Shown: positions 44,786-54,666, numbered from the stretch's first letter. The stretch: 64,000 nt of DNA from Chitinophaga ginsengisoli (GCF_003014595.1 NZ_PYGK01000002.1:579555-643554); one strand, 5' to 3'. Notes: generated by a model not told the origin, from the letters alone. Numbers and translations: made by a program.

Positions 44786-44916
44786 TTATATTTGCCCCGG
44801 TTTAATACAGTATTTACATGCGTGCGCCCTATCAAAGAAATGCCCGTGTTGTTGTCCCTGCATTGTTAACTGTCACCAAATATGCCATCATAAACATATC
44901 GTAATACCAAGCTATC

Positions 44917-45474
44917 ATGTCACAACTCAATTCCTTATACGTAAACATCAAAATACCAAAAGACAACCTTGAACGGTTCCTTCAGGCTAAACCAGTAGAA
45001 GCAGCTGTTGATCAGGATTGGACCACATGGTGGGAGAGCCGCGACATGTATGGTAAGGAACCACTGTCGAAGATCTATTTTTATCAACAAGACACCAACC
45101 GCGACGTCCTGGCAACAACAGCCAATGAATGCAGAATCGGGAAAGATGAGCAAATGGACGATGGGGATACTGAATGGACTTTCTGTGTTGTATTCTTCAG
45201 TGAAAACTATGAGGAAAGCTTAGCCATGTTAACCTGGTTAAGAAGTATTGCTCCTTACATGGACGCTGATGGAGAAGGTGTCGCCCTGATTTACGACTTC
45301 TTCTGGGGCAGTGGCGTAGTGATGGCACACCTGGTATTCAAAGGGCAGGAAGTATCTTTCAAATTAACCGAAGACACGTCCGAACTTGCCCCAGCGTTAC
45401 TTGAAGCAGCAAATAATTCTTTACAGATTGCCTTTGATGCTGTCTCCGCCTATTATGGCGAAGCCGATCAGTAG
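44917..45474 (+). CDS. Hypothetical cytosolic protein (185 aa)
   Basis: A 185-residue soluble acidic protein. Phrases such as LYVNIKIPKDNLERF, TEWTFCVVFFSENYEESLAM and GVALIYDFFWGSGVVMAHLV suggest an alpha/beta sandwich. The family is not recognised. A TATATTTG box (44787-44794) with no clear -33 element lies about 120 bp upstream. The next gene begins 29 bp downstream and may share its transcript. Confidence 0.75.
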   Translation: MSQLNSLYVNIKIPKDNLERFLQAKPVEAAVDQDWTTWWESRDMYGKEPLSKIYFYQQDTNRDVLATTANECRIGKDEQMDDGDTEWTFCVVFFSENYEESLAMLTWLRSIAPYMDADGEGVALIYDFFWGSGVVMAHLVFKGQEVSFKLTEDTSELAPALLEAANNSLQIAFDAVSAYYGEADQ

Positions 45475-45503
45475 TCAAAAAGGCCCCTTTTACCTATACC
45501 CTT

Positions 45504-46010
45504 ATGTATCAACTGAGAAGCATCATGCTATCCTTTGTTCTTTTGAGCTTTTTCATGCCTGCCTTTGCGCAGCAACAAAGGTTCCCTGAAAATGTGGGTG
45601 ATATCCCCTTTGATAGCCTGCAGGATGATCCGGGATTTGTAGTATGCCATCCTAAACAGGTGCTACAGTACTACAATACTACATCCTACTATAAGGATCA
45701 TAAAAAGGAGATCATAAAATATCTGCTGGATAATTTCAGCACACAGGATAGTTTTCAGGACCAGAACGGATTTCTGACCATCAGGTTCATTATTAATTGT
45801 AATGGTGACACCGGCCGCTTCCGGCTTTTAGAGATGGATAGTAATTATCAGCCTATTCATTTCAAAGAAGCCTTATCTCAGCAATTACTTAAGCTGGTAA
45901 AACAACTCAGCGGATGGCAAGCGGCGGCTTATAAGGAGAAGATATATGACAGCTATCAATACATCACTTTCCGTATCAGGAACGGTAAAATAATAAGTAT
46001 TAGTCCATGA
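45504..46010 (+). CDS. Secreted hypothetical protein (168 aa), TonB-C-like
   Basis: A 168-residue protein with a signal peptide (about 1-22, ending MPAFAQ); an internal ATG at 45525 is an alternative start. The region QNGFLTIRFIINCNGDTGRF recalls the strand-turn pattern of TonB C-terminal domains of Bacteroidota. Its stop overlaps the next gene's start (ATGA), so the two are co-translated. Confidence 0.75.
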   Translation: MYQLRSIMLSFVLLSFFMPAFAQQQRFPENVGDIPFDSLQDDPGFVVCHPKQVLQYYNTTSYYKDHKKEIIKYLLDNFSTQDSFQDQNGFLTIRFIINCNGDTGRFRLLEMDSNYQPIHFKEALSQQLLKLVKQLSGWQAAAYKEKIYDSYQYITFRIRNGKIISISP

Positions 46011-46840
46011 AGAAGACATACCTGCTCCTATTTCTCTGTATAATTAGCTTCATCGCCAATGGCCAGGAGAATTGCGATATCTATACGGATTCTCTCTGTA
46101 ACCTTGCCTGTAAGTTACGCAACCTTTCCAGCTCCTTTCCACAGGGCTCCCGCAGAAGCCAGGAATGCCTTGATAGCGCCATCCGCTTATGCCCAGACAT
46201 GGCAGATGCCTGGCGGGAAATAAGTGTTCCTTATCTGAAACGAGGTGATTTCGTGACCTGGCGCAGGTATATGGACAAGGCAGTGGCCCTCCAGCCTGGC
46301 AGGACATTAGATATAAGAGGCTGGTGCAGATTTAAATTCCTGAGAGATTATGAGGGCGCTCTTGAAGACCTGAAACGATTCGACAGTCTGACCCACTTTG
46401 CCTCCAAACATACCGGGGACGGTACTTACAGTTTAAATGTTGTTATGGCTTTATGCGAGAGGGAGTTAGGGAATTACTCCAATGCGGCTCTTTATTTCTC
46501 CAGGGGTATTGATAGCATTTTTTATACTAAAGGGAAGGATTTTATAGGATTGTTTGACTTTTTACATAGGGCGGTATTAAAAATACGGCAGCAGGACTAT
46601 ACTGGTGCTTTATCAGATCTTAAGCAGCAGGAGAAGGTATGCAGGAACTATGTAGAAACCAGCTATTATAAAGGTATTGCTTACCGTGCTCTTGGGAAAC
46701 AGCAATTAGCGAAACAGCAATTCGGGAACGCCGCCCGTTTATATAAAGAGGGATTTCATATGTCTGATGTTTATTGCGAAATGCTGGATGCGGTATATCC
46801 TTCGGATGTGGAGGATGCATTGAAACAAAAGCCAATATAA
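46007..46840 (+). CDS. Secreted TPR protein (277 aa)
   Basis: A 277-residue protein with a signal peptide (about 1-20, ending FIANGQ) and several TPR-like helix pairs, e.g. LKRGDFVTWRRYMDKAVALQ (about 84-103) and YYKGIAYRALGKQQLAKQQF. It overlaps the upstream gene by 4 bp, which implies a shared function, probably as a periplasmic pair. The exact role is unknown. Confidence 0.85.
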   Translation: MKKTYLLLFLCIISFIANGQENCDIYTDSLCNLACKLRNLSSSFPQGSRRSQECLDSAIRLCPDMADAWREISVPYLKRGDFVTWRRYMDKAVALQPGRTLDIRGWCRFKFLRDYEGALEDLKRFDSLTHFASKHTGDGTYSLNVVMALCERELGNYSNAALYFSRGIDSIFYTKGKDFIGLFDFLHRAVLKIRQQDYTGALSDLKQQEKVCRNYVETSYYKGIAYRALGKQQLAKQQFGNAARLYKEGFHMSDVYCEMLDAVYPSDVEDALKQKPI

Positions 46841-47016
46841 AAATAACATTCATAAGCGCCAGAGAACATTGTCACTGATCTCGTTGTTATAACCTTCACA
46901 CTCAAATTTGGCCACTTCGGGAATAACTTAGTCTACCTGGCCAACTTCACCATTGCCAATCGCTGCTGACCGGGATAATTTTACACCCGTATTCCAAAAC
47001 ATAAAAAACTGAATTT

Positions 47017-48294
47017 ATGAAAAAGGTTAGCATATTTAAAGTTGCATTGGTCGCGGTTGGGCTGTTGACGCAAAGTACATTCAGCCATGGTCAAACCGGG
47101 ACTACATCAGACAAAAGCATCCGCCCTTTCCAGGTCCATATACCGGAAGAAAAATTAACAGATCTTAAACACCGGATACAGGCTACTCAATGGCCGGATA
47201 AGGAGATCGTCAACGATGACTCCCAGGGTGTACAGCTTGCTACAATGAAAGCCCTTGCTCAATACTGGGCAACAGATTATGACTGGCGAAAAATCGAGCA
47301 AAAACTGAACGCTTTACCACAATTTGTGACAAATATCGATGGCGTTGATATCCATTTCATCCATGTTCGTTCCAAACATAAAAATGCCTTGCCTGTTATC
47401 ATCACCCATGGCTGGCCCGGCTCCATCATCGAACAGTTAAAGATCATTGGCCCTCTCACCGATCCTACTGCTTATGGCGGAAAGGCTGAAGACGCTTTTG
47501 ATGTAGTAATACCTTCGATTCCCGGCTATGGCTTCTCAGGTAAACCAACTACTACCGGCTGGGATCCTGTGCATGTCGCAAAGGCATGGATAGAATTGAT
47601 GAACCGTCTTGGCTATAAAAAATATGTTGCACAAGGTGGCGACTGGGGTAATGCCATTTCCGAAATAATGGCATTAATAGCACCTCCGGAATTGCTGGCT
47701 ATTCATACGAATATGGCAGCCACTGTTCCTGCAGAAATCACCAAGGCACTGGCATCCGGCAATATGCCTGCTGGTCTTTCAGCCGACGAAAAGAATGCAT
47801 ACCAGCAGCTGGACTTTTTCTATAAGAAAGGACTGGCTTATGCCCAGGAGATGGGTCTTCGTCCGCAGACACTCTATGGCATTTCGGACTCTCCTATCGG
47901 TCTTGCAGGCTGGATACTGGACCATGATGCAAGTAGTTATAAACTCATTGCACGCGTCTTTAACGGACAGTCAGAAGGCCTTACAAAGGATGATATTCTG
48001 GACAACATCACGTTATATTGGCTGACCAATACCGGTATCTCTTCCGCCCGCCTTTATTGGGAAACATTCCAGACTGCAAAGGGAGGCTTCTTTGATCCCC
48101 GTCATGTTGCCATTCCGGTAGCAGTAAGCGCCTTCCCTGATGAGATCTATGCCGTACCAAAAAACTGGGCAGAAATGGCATATCCAAAACTGATCCATTA
48201 TAACAAGCTGAATGTAGGCGGTCACTTTGCTGCATGGGAACAACCCAAACTCTTTACGGAAGAACTGCGTGCATCGTTTAAATCACTTCGCTGA
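47017..48294 (+). CDS. Epoxide hydrolase (EHN-type alpha/beta hydrolase)
   Basis: A 425-residue protein with a signal peptide (1-25, ending FSHGQ). The N-terminal EHN domain begins RPFQVHIPEEKLTDLKHRIQ. The alpha/beta hydrolase fold follows: oxyanion HGWPGS near 128-133, nucleophile Asp in AQGGDWGNAISEIM, and the catalytic His in VGGHFAAWEQPKLF near the end. The reaction would be hydrolysis of an epoxide to a diol. The signal peptide indicates periplasmic location, unlike the usual cytosolic members. Confidence 0.92.
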   Translation: MKKVSIFKVALVAVGLLTQSTFSHGQTGTTSDKSIRPFQVHIPEEKLTDLKHRIQATQWPDKEIVNDDSQGVQLATMKALAQYWATDYDWRKIEQKLNALPQFVTNIDGVDIHFIHVRSKHKNALPVIITHGWPGSIIEQLKIIGPLTDPTAYGGKAEDAFDVVIPSIPGYGFSGKPTTTGWDPVHVAKAWIELMNRLGYKKYVAQGGDWGNAISEIMALIAPPELLAIHTNMAATVPAEITKALASGNMPAGLSADEKNAYQQLDFFYKKGLAYAQEMGLRPQTLYGISDSPIGLAGWILDHDASSYKLIARVFNGQSEGLTKDDILDNITLYWLTNTGISSARLYWETFQTAKGGFFDPRHVAIPVAVSAFPDEIYAVPKNWAEMAYPKLIHYNKLNVGGHFAAWEQPKLFTEELRASFKSLR

Positions 48295-48318
48295 TTATAA
48301 GGTGCTGCAAGCCACGAC

Positions 48319-48357
48319 AAAAATGGGATGTGACATACGCGCACATCCCATTTTTGT
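48319..48357. terminator. Terminator between epoxide hydrolase and LytTR genes
   Basis: AAAAATGGGATGTG (48319-48332) and CACATCCCATTTTT (48342-48355) form a perfect 14-bp stem serving both convergent genes. Confidence 0.9.
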
Positions 48358-48380
48358 TTATTTAATCTGACTCTTCGGCC

Positions 48381-48827
48381 TCACCTGTTCTCCAGCCAAT
48401 CCAGGAAATCCTTTCCTCTCTGCCTTGATACAATCATCTTTCCCGGAAAAAGTAAAGTAGGTATTACCAGCAACTTCCGGGCAAAATAGCGTTCCACCTC
48501 TTTAATGGCATCGAAGTTGATCAGGTATTGCCTGTTTAACCTGAAAAACTGCCGGTCTGATAAAAGCTGCTGTATCTGCTCCAGGGAATAATTGACTGAA
48601 TATTCCTTCCCACATACAGTGACCATAAGTGTTCCCTCGAACTTAACATAGAAAAAAGCTATCCTTTCAGTGGGAACTGTGAGGTATTTATTGTGACTGA
48701 GCACCAGGAAACTCCTTTTACCTGTACAAGGCACGCGCTTTGGTGCATTATTCATTTCTTCAGCCTGCACCGGACGGTAATCATCTTCATTGAATTCCTC
48801 ACTGGTTGTTCTTTCTTGATACTTCAT
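48381..48827 (-). CDS. LytTR DNA-binding protein without receiver domain
   Basis: A 148-residue protein. The LytTR domain occupies about residues 38-145: IAFFYVKFEGTLMVTVCGKE, LLSDRQFFRLNRQYLINFDA and VERYFARKLLVI. The usual response-regulator receiver is absent. It follows the DUF302-like gene by 21 bp and probably shares a transcript with it and the Crp/Fnr gene. Confidence 0.9.
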   Translation of the reverse strand: MKYQERTTSEEFNEDDYRPVQAEEMNNAPKRVPCTGKRSFLVLSHNKYLTVPTERIAFFYVKFEGTLMVTVCGKEYSVNYSLEQIQQLLSDRQFFRLNRQYLINFDAIKEVERYFARKLLVIPTLLFPGKMIVSRQRGKDFLDWLENR

Positions 48828-48848
48828 TTCGCCTGTTTTTACTACTCA

Positions 48849-49355
48849 TTAGTTATCTGATATTGATTTTCCACGACCTCTGCCATCCGCAGTCTGAATC
48901 ATTTTAATAAGATTGTTTTCCAGCATAATTGAATCGGAAAGTATCCTTGCATTATTAAACTGGGCACATAAAGAAGACGGCAGATCATATTCGACTATCA
49001 CCTTTCCATCAGATGATTCATAAACCAACAGATGAATAGGCATATAGAGTCCTGTTCCTGCATGGTTCTCCACCATCCTGTACATTATTTGCGGATTCCC
49101 GATCTGGTACTGCCTGATCTTTCGCCCGTGCTCTTTTTTCACCAGATCCTCCTGGGAAAGCATGTTAAATAACATCAGGCCACTTTCATTATTGGTGGTG
49201 GTTAAATAGTAAACCATGGATGCAGGAACTGCTCCCAATGACTGTAAAGCCGAAGGCATCAAAATGCCCAAAGCTTTTTCGAGATGAAAGGTGAAGTCAT
49301 AAAAGTTGCTTTCTACTTCAATACTTACATGCTCTACAATTATTACTTTTTTCAT
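48849..49355 (-). CDS. DUF302-like protein (168 aa)
   Basis: I choose the ATG at 49355 (MKKVIIVEHVSIEVESN), 168 residues. It matches the DUF302 pattern: a beta-alpha N-terminus, and late in the chain LYMPIHLLVYESSDGKVIVE followed by YDLPSSLCAQF. No signal peptide. DUF302 proteins are small, soluble and of unclear role. It sits between the Crp/Fnr and LytTR genes on the same strand. Confidence 0.8.
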   Translation of the reverse strand: MKKVIIVEHVSIEVESNFYDFTFHLEKALGILMPSALQSLGAVPASMVYYLTTTNNESGLMLFNMLSQEDLVKKEHGRKIRQYQIGNPQIMYRMVENHAGTGLYMPIHLLVYESSDGKVIVEYDLPSSLCAQFNNARILSDSIMLENNLIKMIQTADGRGRGKSISDN

Positions 49356-49437
49356 ACTCCTTTCTGTTTTGCTATCAAATTTCATGACTTTAAATAGCAA
49401 TAACATTCACATTTGTGAATAAATAAGGGAGGAAATA

Positions 49438-50043
49438 TTAATGCTGACTTCTTATCCTGCTTAAGGATTGTGGCGCTATGCCAAGGTAGGAAGCGACGTA
49501 GTAGTTTGAAAACATCTGAAGAAGGTGCGGCTCTTCGTTCACCAGCTTATTATATCTTTCTGTGGCTGCCATCGTAAGCAATGTGAATGCTCTATCATAC
49601 ATCTGCATAAATGCATTTTCGTTCAGCTTCCGCATCCATCTTTCGTATATAAGCGATTTCTCTATTAAGTACGTTACCTGTGCTTTGGAAAAAGTTATTG
49701 CATTCACTTCACTAAGCGTCTCTATGGTGACGGAAGATGGTTGATTGTTTAAGAAAGCACGATAGTCGACGGCAAACAGGTTTCTGCTATTGCTTGCCTC
49801 ATTATTAAAGTGGAAAGACCATGTCACCGTTTTGCCTGAAAAATCAGTATAATAAGATCTTGCAGTACCGGAAACAATAAAATGAACTTTATCAGACGGG
49901 CTACCTTCATGCAGGATAATATGTTTGGGAGGAATGGTAAGCTCGCCTGAATGGGCTGCTATTACATCCATCGTATCGGGATCGAGGTCCACATACTTTC
50001 GCATGTATTTAAAGAAAGGTTCGCAAGTCTCTGGTGAGTTCAT
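49438..50043 (-). CDS. Crp/Fnr family regulator
   Basis: A 201-residue regulator with a cyclic-nucleotide-binding roll (IPPKHIILHEGSPSDKVHFI, VSGTARSYYTDFSGKTVTWS) in residues about 30-120, a long helix (RWMRKLNENAFMQMYDRAFT) and a C-terminal helix-turn-helix (NYYVASYLGIAPQSLSRIRS). It is first of three genes on the minus strand (Crp/Fnr, DUF302-like, LytTR). The start of the transcript is not evident. Confidence 0.9.
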   Translation of the reverse strand: MNSPETCEPFFKYMRKYVDLDPDTMDVIAAHSGELTIPPKHIILHEGSPSDKVHFIVSGTARSYYTDFSGKTVTWSFHFNNEASNSRNLFAVDYRAFLNNQPSSVTIETLSEVNAITFSKAQVTYLIEKSLIYERWMRKLNENAFMQMYDRAFTLLTMAATERYNKLVNEEPHLLQMFSNYYVASYLGIAPQSLSRIRSQH

Positions 50044-50172
50044 CGGCAGGCAGTTGAGTGAACATATTACACAATCAATATTGCTACGATAGACATACCA
50101 AAAATAATAATACTCTGTGATTTCTTCTTATTAAAAATCAGCTGGCAAATTCACATATTACTCCTGGCTTAA

Positions 50173-51393
50173 TTAAACGCTTTTGTTAATGCCGCCCTGC
50201 CTTCCGTAAGTGAATCTTCGCCATACTGCTTCCAGTGGTCCCATACTATAATACCTCAGCCAGATATTACTGTAGATGACCTGCACTATATAGATCATTA
50301 GGGCAAGCAGCAGCGATTGATACAATGTAAGCTTACCTGTAAGTCCCAATCCAAAAGGATAAAACAACAACATACAGATAACTGTTTGGGCAAGGTAATT
50401 GGTCAGTCCCAGACGTCCGGCATTGCCGATCCAGCCTGATAAACGTGAGTGGTTGTTATGTAGCAGCAATGTGAGCCCGCCAACATAAACCAATGTTGTC
50501 AGCAGCATACCGGTAAAGCGCATGATGTTCGTCAATAGTTGCTCGTATACAGATTTTTCTGGCGAGAAGAAATGTACATCGAGAGAAGAGAGGCTGGCAA
50601 TTACTTTTGTTGCCAACGCAAAAGGGAGTAAGATCAGGACAGTTCGTTTAATAGCCGGCCGCAATTCGGTTATACGGTGGAAGAAACGTGTTTTACCGGC
50701 TATCAGTCCCAGCAGGAACAGCACAAATGTATGCTGATAAGCGTTCAGGTTATTGCGCACTGTTGCAGTCAAACGTTTCATCAGTAGGCCATATTGTGTA
50801 TCCATAATTTCCCTGAACGTTCCATGTTGAAATGTATTGATAATATGCAGCCTGTCCTGGCTGAATACCCCCTGAACCGAGGAGGGAAGTACCCGTGGAA
50901 AGAAAATAGTAGTGCATACGTCCAACAATATGCCAAACAAAAAAATACCCGCTGCCCATTTAATGATAACAGATACTTTCCTGTCATAGAAAAAGATAAG
51001 CGGAACACCTAATATCGCGTACATGTGCAATACATCACCAAACCACAACGCGCAATGGATAGCACTAAAGACAAGCATCACCATTAAGCGGCGCAGATAC
51101 AACCTGCGGCCATTCAGCCCAAGACGTGTATTCTTTTCCAGCATGAGGTAACATCCAAGACCGAAAAGAAAACTATAGATACTATAAAATTGTCCTCTTA
51201 TAAAGATGTCAAGTAAAAACTGTGTGGGGACAAGCGTAGATGAGTTATCCCAATGCAGTGCCCTCACCTGTACAGGGGTCAGAAAGTCAAACAGTGTATA
51301 AACCTGGATATTCATGAGTAATATTCCCAGAAGGGCTATTCCACGTATAGTGTCCAGTAGGGTAATACGTTGCGACGGGTTATAATAGGTCAT
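50173..51393 (-). CDS. DUF418 membrane protein
   Basis: I choose the ATG at 51393 (MTYYNPSQRITLLDTIRG), 406 residues; the ATG at 51411 is possible. About ten hydrophobic helices are visible. The pair TIRGIALLGILLMNIQ at the N-terminus and ALHWDNSSTL, FYSIYSFLFGLGCYLMLEK fit the DUF418/YeiB group. The C-terminus LGLTNYLAQTVICMLLFYPF and MGPLEAVWRRFTYGR are also typical. Function unknown; acyltransferase-like or transport roles have been proposed for the group. Confidence 0.92.
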   Translation of the reverse strand: MTYYNPSQRITLLDTIRGIALLGILLMNIQVYTLFDFLTPVQVRALHWDNSSTLVPTQFLLDIFIRGQFYSIYSFLFGLGCYLMLEKNTRLGLNGRRLYLRRLMVMLVFSAIHCALWFGDVLHMYAILGVPLIFFYDRKVSVIIKWAAGIFLFGILLDVCTTIFFPRVLPSSVQGVFSQDRLHIINTFQHGTFREIMDTQYGLLMKRLTATVRNNLNAYQHTFVLFLLGLIAGKTRFFHRITELRPAIKRTVLILLPFALATKVIASLSSLDVHFFSPEKSVYEQLLTNIMRFTGMLLTTLVYVGGLTLLLHNNHSRLSGWIGNAGRLGLTNYLAQTVICMLLFYPFGLGLTGKLTLYQSLLLALMIYIVQVIYSNIWLRYYSMGPLEAVWRRFTYGRQGGINKSV

Positions 51394-51564
51394 GGGATTG
51401 GGTATTAGCATAGGTCGTGTTCTGAGAGCATCAGGTACTTAAACTAATACTAAGCAAAAAAGATGAAAATCCCTAATAATAGATTTATTTCCTACTCACT
51501 TCTCTGGTATCAGCAACTCACCACTATATCTCTTGAAGTAATAAATGCCTGTTCATCCCGACAA

Positions 51565-52065
51565 CTACATCGTTGGATGCTGCTCCCTTAACTTCCACTT
51601 CTGAATATCACCATTCTTCCTCGCCTGCAACACTACAGGTTCATCAATCGTTCCATTTTCATCTGCAGGAGTCACAAACAATCCTTTCTTCCTTTGTTTA
51701 ATAAAAAAAGTATTATTGCCCGCGGGAATAAACTCATACAACTGCTCCTCTGAACCATTGGCAACACTCTGTTCTTCCAGTGTCTTTCCATCAGGTGACG
51801 GTCCCAGTGTTTTCTCAGAAAATAAATTCTTCAAGCGGTAAGCCCCATCTTTTGTCTCCTGAAAATCCCAGGTTACACATTTCCAGTTGACAGGGGAATA
51901 GGAAACGATCGGTGTGCCATCCTGCCCATTAGCATCTTTTATCCTCAGCACTTTGCCGGTTACGACATTGACAATGGCATAGCTGTTTTCCTTGATCTGT
52001 GCGAAAACGGTAGCAGATGCGAAGGTCATTACGACTGCTGCAAGCATTACTTTGTGCTTTTTCAT
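51565..52065 (-). CDS. Secreted ricin-lectin-like protein
   Basis: I choose the ATG at 52065 (MKKHKVMLAAVVMTF), 166 residues. A signal peptide ends in ATVFAQ. The mature part has beta-trefoil features: YAIVNVVTGKVLRIKDANGQ, WDFQETKDGAYRLKNLFSEK and NTFFIKQRKKGLFVTP, the last resembling a QxW-type repeat of ricin-like lectins with weaker conservation. It may bind a carbohydrate; no enzyme is attached. Confidence 0.75.
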   Translation of the reverse strand: MKKHKVMLAAVVMTFASATVFAQIKENSYAIVNVVTGKVLRIKDANGQDGTPIVSYSPVNWKCVTWDFQETKDGAYRLKNLFSEKTLGPSPDGKTLEEQSVANGSEEQLYEFIPAGNNTFFIKQRKKGLFVTPADENGTIDEPVVLQARKNGDIQKWKLREQHPTM

Positions 52066-52216
52066 GGTGGTTTTTGTTATTGAGTGTTCAGACGAGAAAC
52101 TGATCACAATTATATTGAAAAAAGACGTTTAGTGGAGGCGGCTCTTCCGGTATCTTGATTAGTTCCCCTGGAATAATCTGTTTGCAGGCTACTTCCTGAT
52201 GAAAATGTGCAGTTAG

Positions 52217-53452
52217 CCCCTCTTTCTGGCCGACTACCCGCAGGATCTCCGTCGCAGAGCGGCCTTTCTTCGCAATTCCCGGGGCTTTGACTGGCCGTGT
52301 ATCTTTTGTCGCTGCCAATGGCATGGCGCTGCCGATTCTGCCGACAAAAATTACACGAAACAGAAAAAAGCCGGTCATATACTGGATTCGCTGTGGGTTA
52401 GCCAGCCTAATCACCCGGGTGTGGTCCATTATATCATCCACAGCTACGATTATCCTACCCTGGCGGCTATGGCGCTACCGGCAGCAAAGAAGTATGCAAC
52501 TGTTGCACCGTCATCAGCCCATGCGCAGCATATGCCTTCTCATATTTTTGTGCGACTGGGCCTATGGGATGAAAGTATACGTTCCAACACGGTGGCAGTA
52601 TCCGCAGCAAAGTGTTACGCGGAAGGCGCCGGAATAAAGGGGCACTGGGATGAGGAATTGCATGCTATGGACTATCTCGTTTACTCCTATCTGCAAAAGG
52701 GCGATAACAAACACGCTAAAGAACAATGGGATTATCTAAAAACTATCCGGGAGGTATATCCTGTAAGTCCCAAAGTGGTCTATTCTTTTGCAGCTATCCC
52801 TTCCCGTTATCTGCTTGAAAACCGGATGTGGTCTGAAGCTGTGAATCTTCAACCGCAGGCAATTGCCGGTGTTGTGTGGGAGAAATATCCCTGGGAAAAG
52901 GCGATCATTCAATTCACAAGATCACTTAGCGCAATACACCTCAATCAAATGGATGTTGCGCATGCTGAGTTTCGTATACTGAATCAGTTATATGATACAC
53001 TTGTCCTAAAGCAAGACGTTTATAAAGCCAACCAGGTACTGGTACAGGTGAAAGCAGCAAGGGCCTGGATAGTGTTTAAAGAGGGAAAAAACGAGGAGGC
53101 GCTGAAATCGATGAATGAAGCTATTACCATCGAAGAAACCACTCCTAAACCGCCGGTTACTCCGGGTGAAGTAGTTCCTGCCACTGAGCTGTTGGGCGAT
53201 CTGCTGCTGGCAATGAACAGGCCTGTGGAAGCACTGGAGGCTTATGAAGTCAACCTGCGCGATCATCCAAAGCGGTTCAATGCGTTATATAGTGCCGGCC
53301 TTGCCGCTGAAAGATCAGGCAACAGGGCAAAGGCCGGCACTTATTATCAGCAACTGCTCAACTCATGTAATACGCCCTGGGCGAACCGGCCGGAGCTGAC
53401 TGCCGCAAAGGCGTTCCTGAAAAAGAATGATGCGTTGCCGGTCAATTATTAA
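52217..53452 (+). pseudogene. TPR-family gene without a start codon (5'-truncated)
   Basis: The frame is open from the TAG at 52214 to the stop at 53452 and codes for a helical protein with ADYPQD, AADSADKNYTKQKKAGHILD and HPGVVHYIIHSYDYP near its beginning, and later SPKVVYSFAAIPSRYLLEN and ATELLGDLLLAMNRPVEALE. These phrases match the C-terminal two-thirds of a common TPR-like secreted family. There is no ATG, GTG or TTG start in frame before 52421 (a GTG in the middle of a conserved motif), and the upstream part of the family is missing. A few residues (GFDWPCIFCRC) do not fit the family, which suggests frameshifts. I regard it as a truncated remnant. Its 3' end overlaps the alginate-lyase gene by 4 bp. 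Confidence 0.7.
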
Positions 53453-54666
53453 TTCCCTATTGTACAGGTTAATGTTCCGTAACCCAGTTGGTCAAATCCT
53501 CCGCTGGTGTTACCATAACTACCACCACCGCCTTCAGGTCTCACCTGAGCAGCGAAACGTGCTGTATAAGGCGCGGAAAGGCCTTTACGCTTAACGTAGT
53601 GATTATATACCAGTTCCCATACAGGCCGGATGTTACCTCTTGAACCATCGCCGATCACCGTCTGATTAACACCCAGACAGTTCGTATAAGCGGTATAAGG
53701 CACATCTTCCATTAGATTGTACTTCGCCACATATTCAGCTCCTTTCAGGAAACGGTTATCGTCATAGCCGTACATATCGTCACCCTGGTTCCAGGTCATT
53801 TCACAGAAGGCTCCCATCAACCCTATACCCAACACGGTATGTCCTTGGTCACGGCCACTTTCCTGCCATTGCCCTAATCCATTATCGTGAATATAATAAA
53901 CAGCATTTTTGATATTGCCGTTACCCGCACCATACTTGAAATACTGTATACCCTCGTTGTAGATACTACGGTCGTCGCAGAGCACGCCGATGGCCGTCAC
54001 CGAACACATATTGCAAAGGTCCCAGTTGGCATAAAAATGGCCCATGCATCTTTCCCTTCTTGTCAGGAAGGCATGATTGATCGGATAGAAGATATCAAGC
54101 ATCATATGCTGAAATCTGGCAAAATCTGAAGCTGCCCACCCTTTATAGCTTCTCATGATCTCACCTGCATTGGCAAACTGATAGCCCTGTAATCCTGCAC
54201 AAAGTACAGAATCATTCGTGCCACTGATCCTTTTCATAGTAGATGACCATGCATTCATGATGGCAATGGCTTTCTTTGCGTATGCTTCATCTCCGGAAAC
54301 TTTCCAGCGAAGTGCATCTGCATAGGCTGCGGCAATATCATTAAACAGATTTGAATAATTCTCTGCATTTACGCCATCGTATCCCCGGTAGACGATCGAA
54401 ACGGGATTGGACGTATACGTAAGGGAAGCATGACCATTGGTAGTCAGCCTGTTCCATCCGGACAGCCAGGGTTCAGCACCGGCCGCCACTTTTGTCTTCA
54501 TACGGGCAAAGTCAGCATCTGTGTGTAACAGTCCGGGATGTACGAACGCGGTGTCATGATCTTTCAGTGGCAGTGGAGCAGTGTAGGTTGCCGATTTGTC
54601 TTTTTTACATGCTACGGCAAGTAATAGCCCAAGTGCGAACACGGGCAGGAATAAACTGGTTTTCAT
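53449..54666 (-). CDS. Alginate-lyase-family lipoprotein
   Basis: A 405-residue protein with a lipoprotein signal (Cys20 in LLAVACKKDKS; the KKDK after the Cys fits Bacteroidota surface lipoproteins). The body matches the alginate lyase superfamily (alpha/alpha toroid): LHTDADFARMKTKVA at the start, NWDLCNMCSVTAIGVL near the middle, and GQWQESGRDQGHTVLGIG with the likely catalytic/structural His. It is expected to cleave an acidic polysaccharide at the cell surface; the polymer cannot be read from sequence. It stands alone, without SusCD genes. Confidence 0.9.
   Translation of the reverse strand: MKTSLFLPVFALGLLLAVACKKDKSATYTAPLPLKDHDTAFVHPGLLHTDADFARMKTKVAAGAEPWLSGWNRLTTNGHASLTYTSNPVSIVYRGYDGVNAENYSNLFNDIAAAYADALRWKVSGDEAYAKKAIAIMNAWSSTMKRISGTNDSVLCAGLQGYQFANAGEIMRSYKGWAASDFARFQHMMLDIFYPINHAFLTRRERCMGHFYANWDLCNMCSVTAIGVLCDDRSIYNEGIQYFKYGAGNGNIKNAVYYIHDNGLGQWQESGRDQGHTVLGIGLMGAFCEMTWNQGDDMYGYDDNRFLKGAEYVAKYNLMEDVPYTAYTNCLGVNQTVIGDGSRGNIRPVWELVYNHYVKRKGLSAPYTARFAAQVRPEGGGGSYGNTSGGFDQLGYGTLTCTIGN

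Noticed and set aside
52088..52441. 117-codon minus-strand frame upstream of the truncated TPR gene
   Set aside because: It is antisense to the recognisable TPR-family frame and has no known domain.
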